A stretch of DNA of 6,336 nt from positions 1 to 6,336 of the forward strand of contig CALHVG010000004.1 in assembly GCA_938039145.1 (NCBI GenBank), given 5' to 3'. The position numbers were made by a program, and so were the translations under genes. The stretch is from an uncultured Treponema sp. (GTDB lineage Bacteria > Spirochaetota > Spirochaetia > Treponematales > Treponemataceae). Within the stretch, counting starts at the first letter, position 1, and each line of letters opens with the position of its first letter. Below the pieces are notes generated by a model, which saw only the letters and a list, made by a program, of their open reading frames with translations, had not been told where the DNA came from and did no database searches. This document shows positions 5,959-6,336 of this stretch, in pieces.

Positions 5959-6336
5959 CTAAATGTCATAGTTTTCGCCGTACTTTATGATTGTAACATT
6001 CGGGAATCCGTTTTCTTTCAGGTGATTTGTGAAAAACGATTGCGCCTCGTGTTCGCCGTGCACCAAAAAAATCTTTTTAAGGCGCGACGTATCGATACTG
6101 TCCAGCCATTGGGCGCATTCGGCATAATCGGCGTGGGCGCTGAACGCGTTTATGCGGCGCACTTCCGCATTCACGCGGTAAAAATCGCCCATAATCCGCA
6201 CTTCTTTTTGACCGTCGGCAATGCGCCTGCCCAGCGTATTTTCGGCCATGTAGCCGACAATTAAAATCGTATTTTCCGGCTGCGAAATATTGTTCGCCAC
6301 ATGGTGCACAATCCGCCCCGATTCGCACATACCGTC
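5959..6336 (-). CDS. MBL-fold/beta-CASP nuclease-type protein, C-terminal part (partial)
   Basis: This is the C-terminal 125 residues of a gene that continues past the right edge; the stop is TAG (complement of 5959-5961). It matches the end of metallo-beta-lactamase-fold proteins with a beta-CASP domain (COG1236, Ysh1/CPSF-like), which are RNA exonucleases or endonucleases using two zinc ions. The visible part opens with D-G-M-C-E-S-G-R-I, the conserved G-M segment of the beta-CASP region. Next come NTILIVGYMAENTLGRRI, the F-S-A-H-A-D-Y motif with its conserved His (codon 6133-6135), and the final F-L-V-H-G-E motif whose His is a late metal ligand. The metal-binding HxHxDH motif would lie outside the window, so catalytic competence cannot be judged. 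The protein is probably cytosolic and acts on RNA, but the substrate is unknown. Confidence 0.92.
   Translation of the reverse strand, partial: DGMCESGRIVHHVANNISQPENTILIVGYMAENTLGRRIADGQKEVRIMGDFYRVNAEVRRINAFSAHADYAECAQWLDSIDTSRLKKIFLVHGEHEAQSFFTNHLKENGFPNVTIIKYGENYDI

Noticed and set aside
5832..5990. Plus-strand open frame of 52 codons
   Set aside because: It starts inside the loop of the minus-strand terminator and ends inside the converging nuclease gene, with no ribosome binding site.

Overview
The window looks like chromosomal DNA of a spirochaete, most likely a Treponema. The case rests on a small lipoprotein with a loose lipobox (F-V-S-C), a DUF2804-like protein, a large unrecognised cytosolic protein paired with an M29 aminopeptidase, moderate GC, and A/T-rich intergenic DNA with hairpin-plus-T-tract terminators. 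The genus call is inference from protein style, not from a database match.

Layout, left to right. Bases 1-39 may be the last codons of an upstream gene, followed by an inverted repeat (47-87) that could end transcription. A small lipoprotein gene (270-659) has a weak promoter, a 10-T run in its leader, and a convincing terminator about 90 bases after its stop (745-790). Bases 791-1005 hold no believable gene. A 172-base stretch there (812-983) is dense in nested complementarity and can be drawn as a three-way junction; it is the best candidate for something undescribed. A good sigma70-type promoter (1006-1034) then leads into a DUF2804-like gene (1121-2188, GTG start).

A second promoter with an extended -10 (2196-2204) precedes a two-gene unit: a 657-residue protein of unknown function (2234-4207) and an M29-family metallo-aminopeptidase (4217-5323), 9 bases apart. 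The next 635 bases (5324-5958) hold no intact gene. They contain an 18-base direct repeat, five inverted repeats within 176 bases, and a coding-like open frame (5531-5746) that resembles the 3' remnant of a lost gene. The right edge is the C-terminal part of a metallo-beta-lactamase/beta-CASP nuclease-type protein on the minus strand (5959-6336), with its own intrinsic terminator (5809-5854).

The intact genes look like housekeeping or lineage-specific functions. I see no defence system, integrase, transposase, CRISPR array, tRNA or rRNA. The novelty, if any, lies in the structured intergenic region, the unrecognised 657-residue protein and the decayed convergent spacer.
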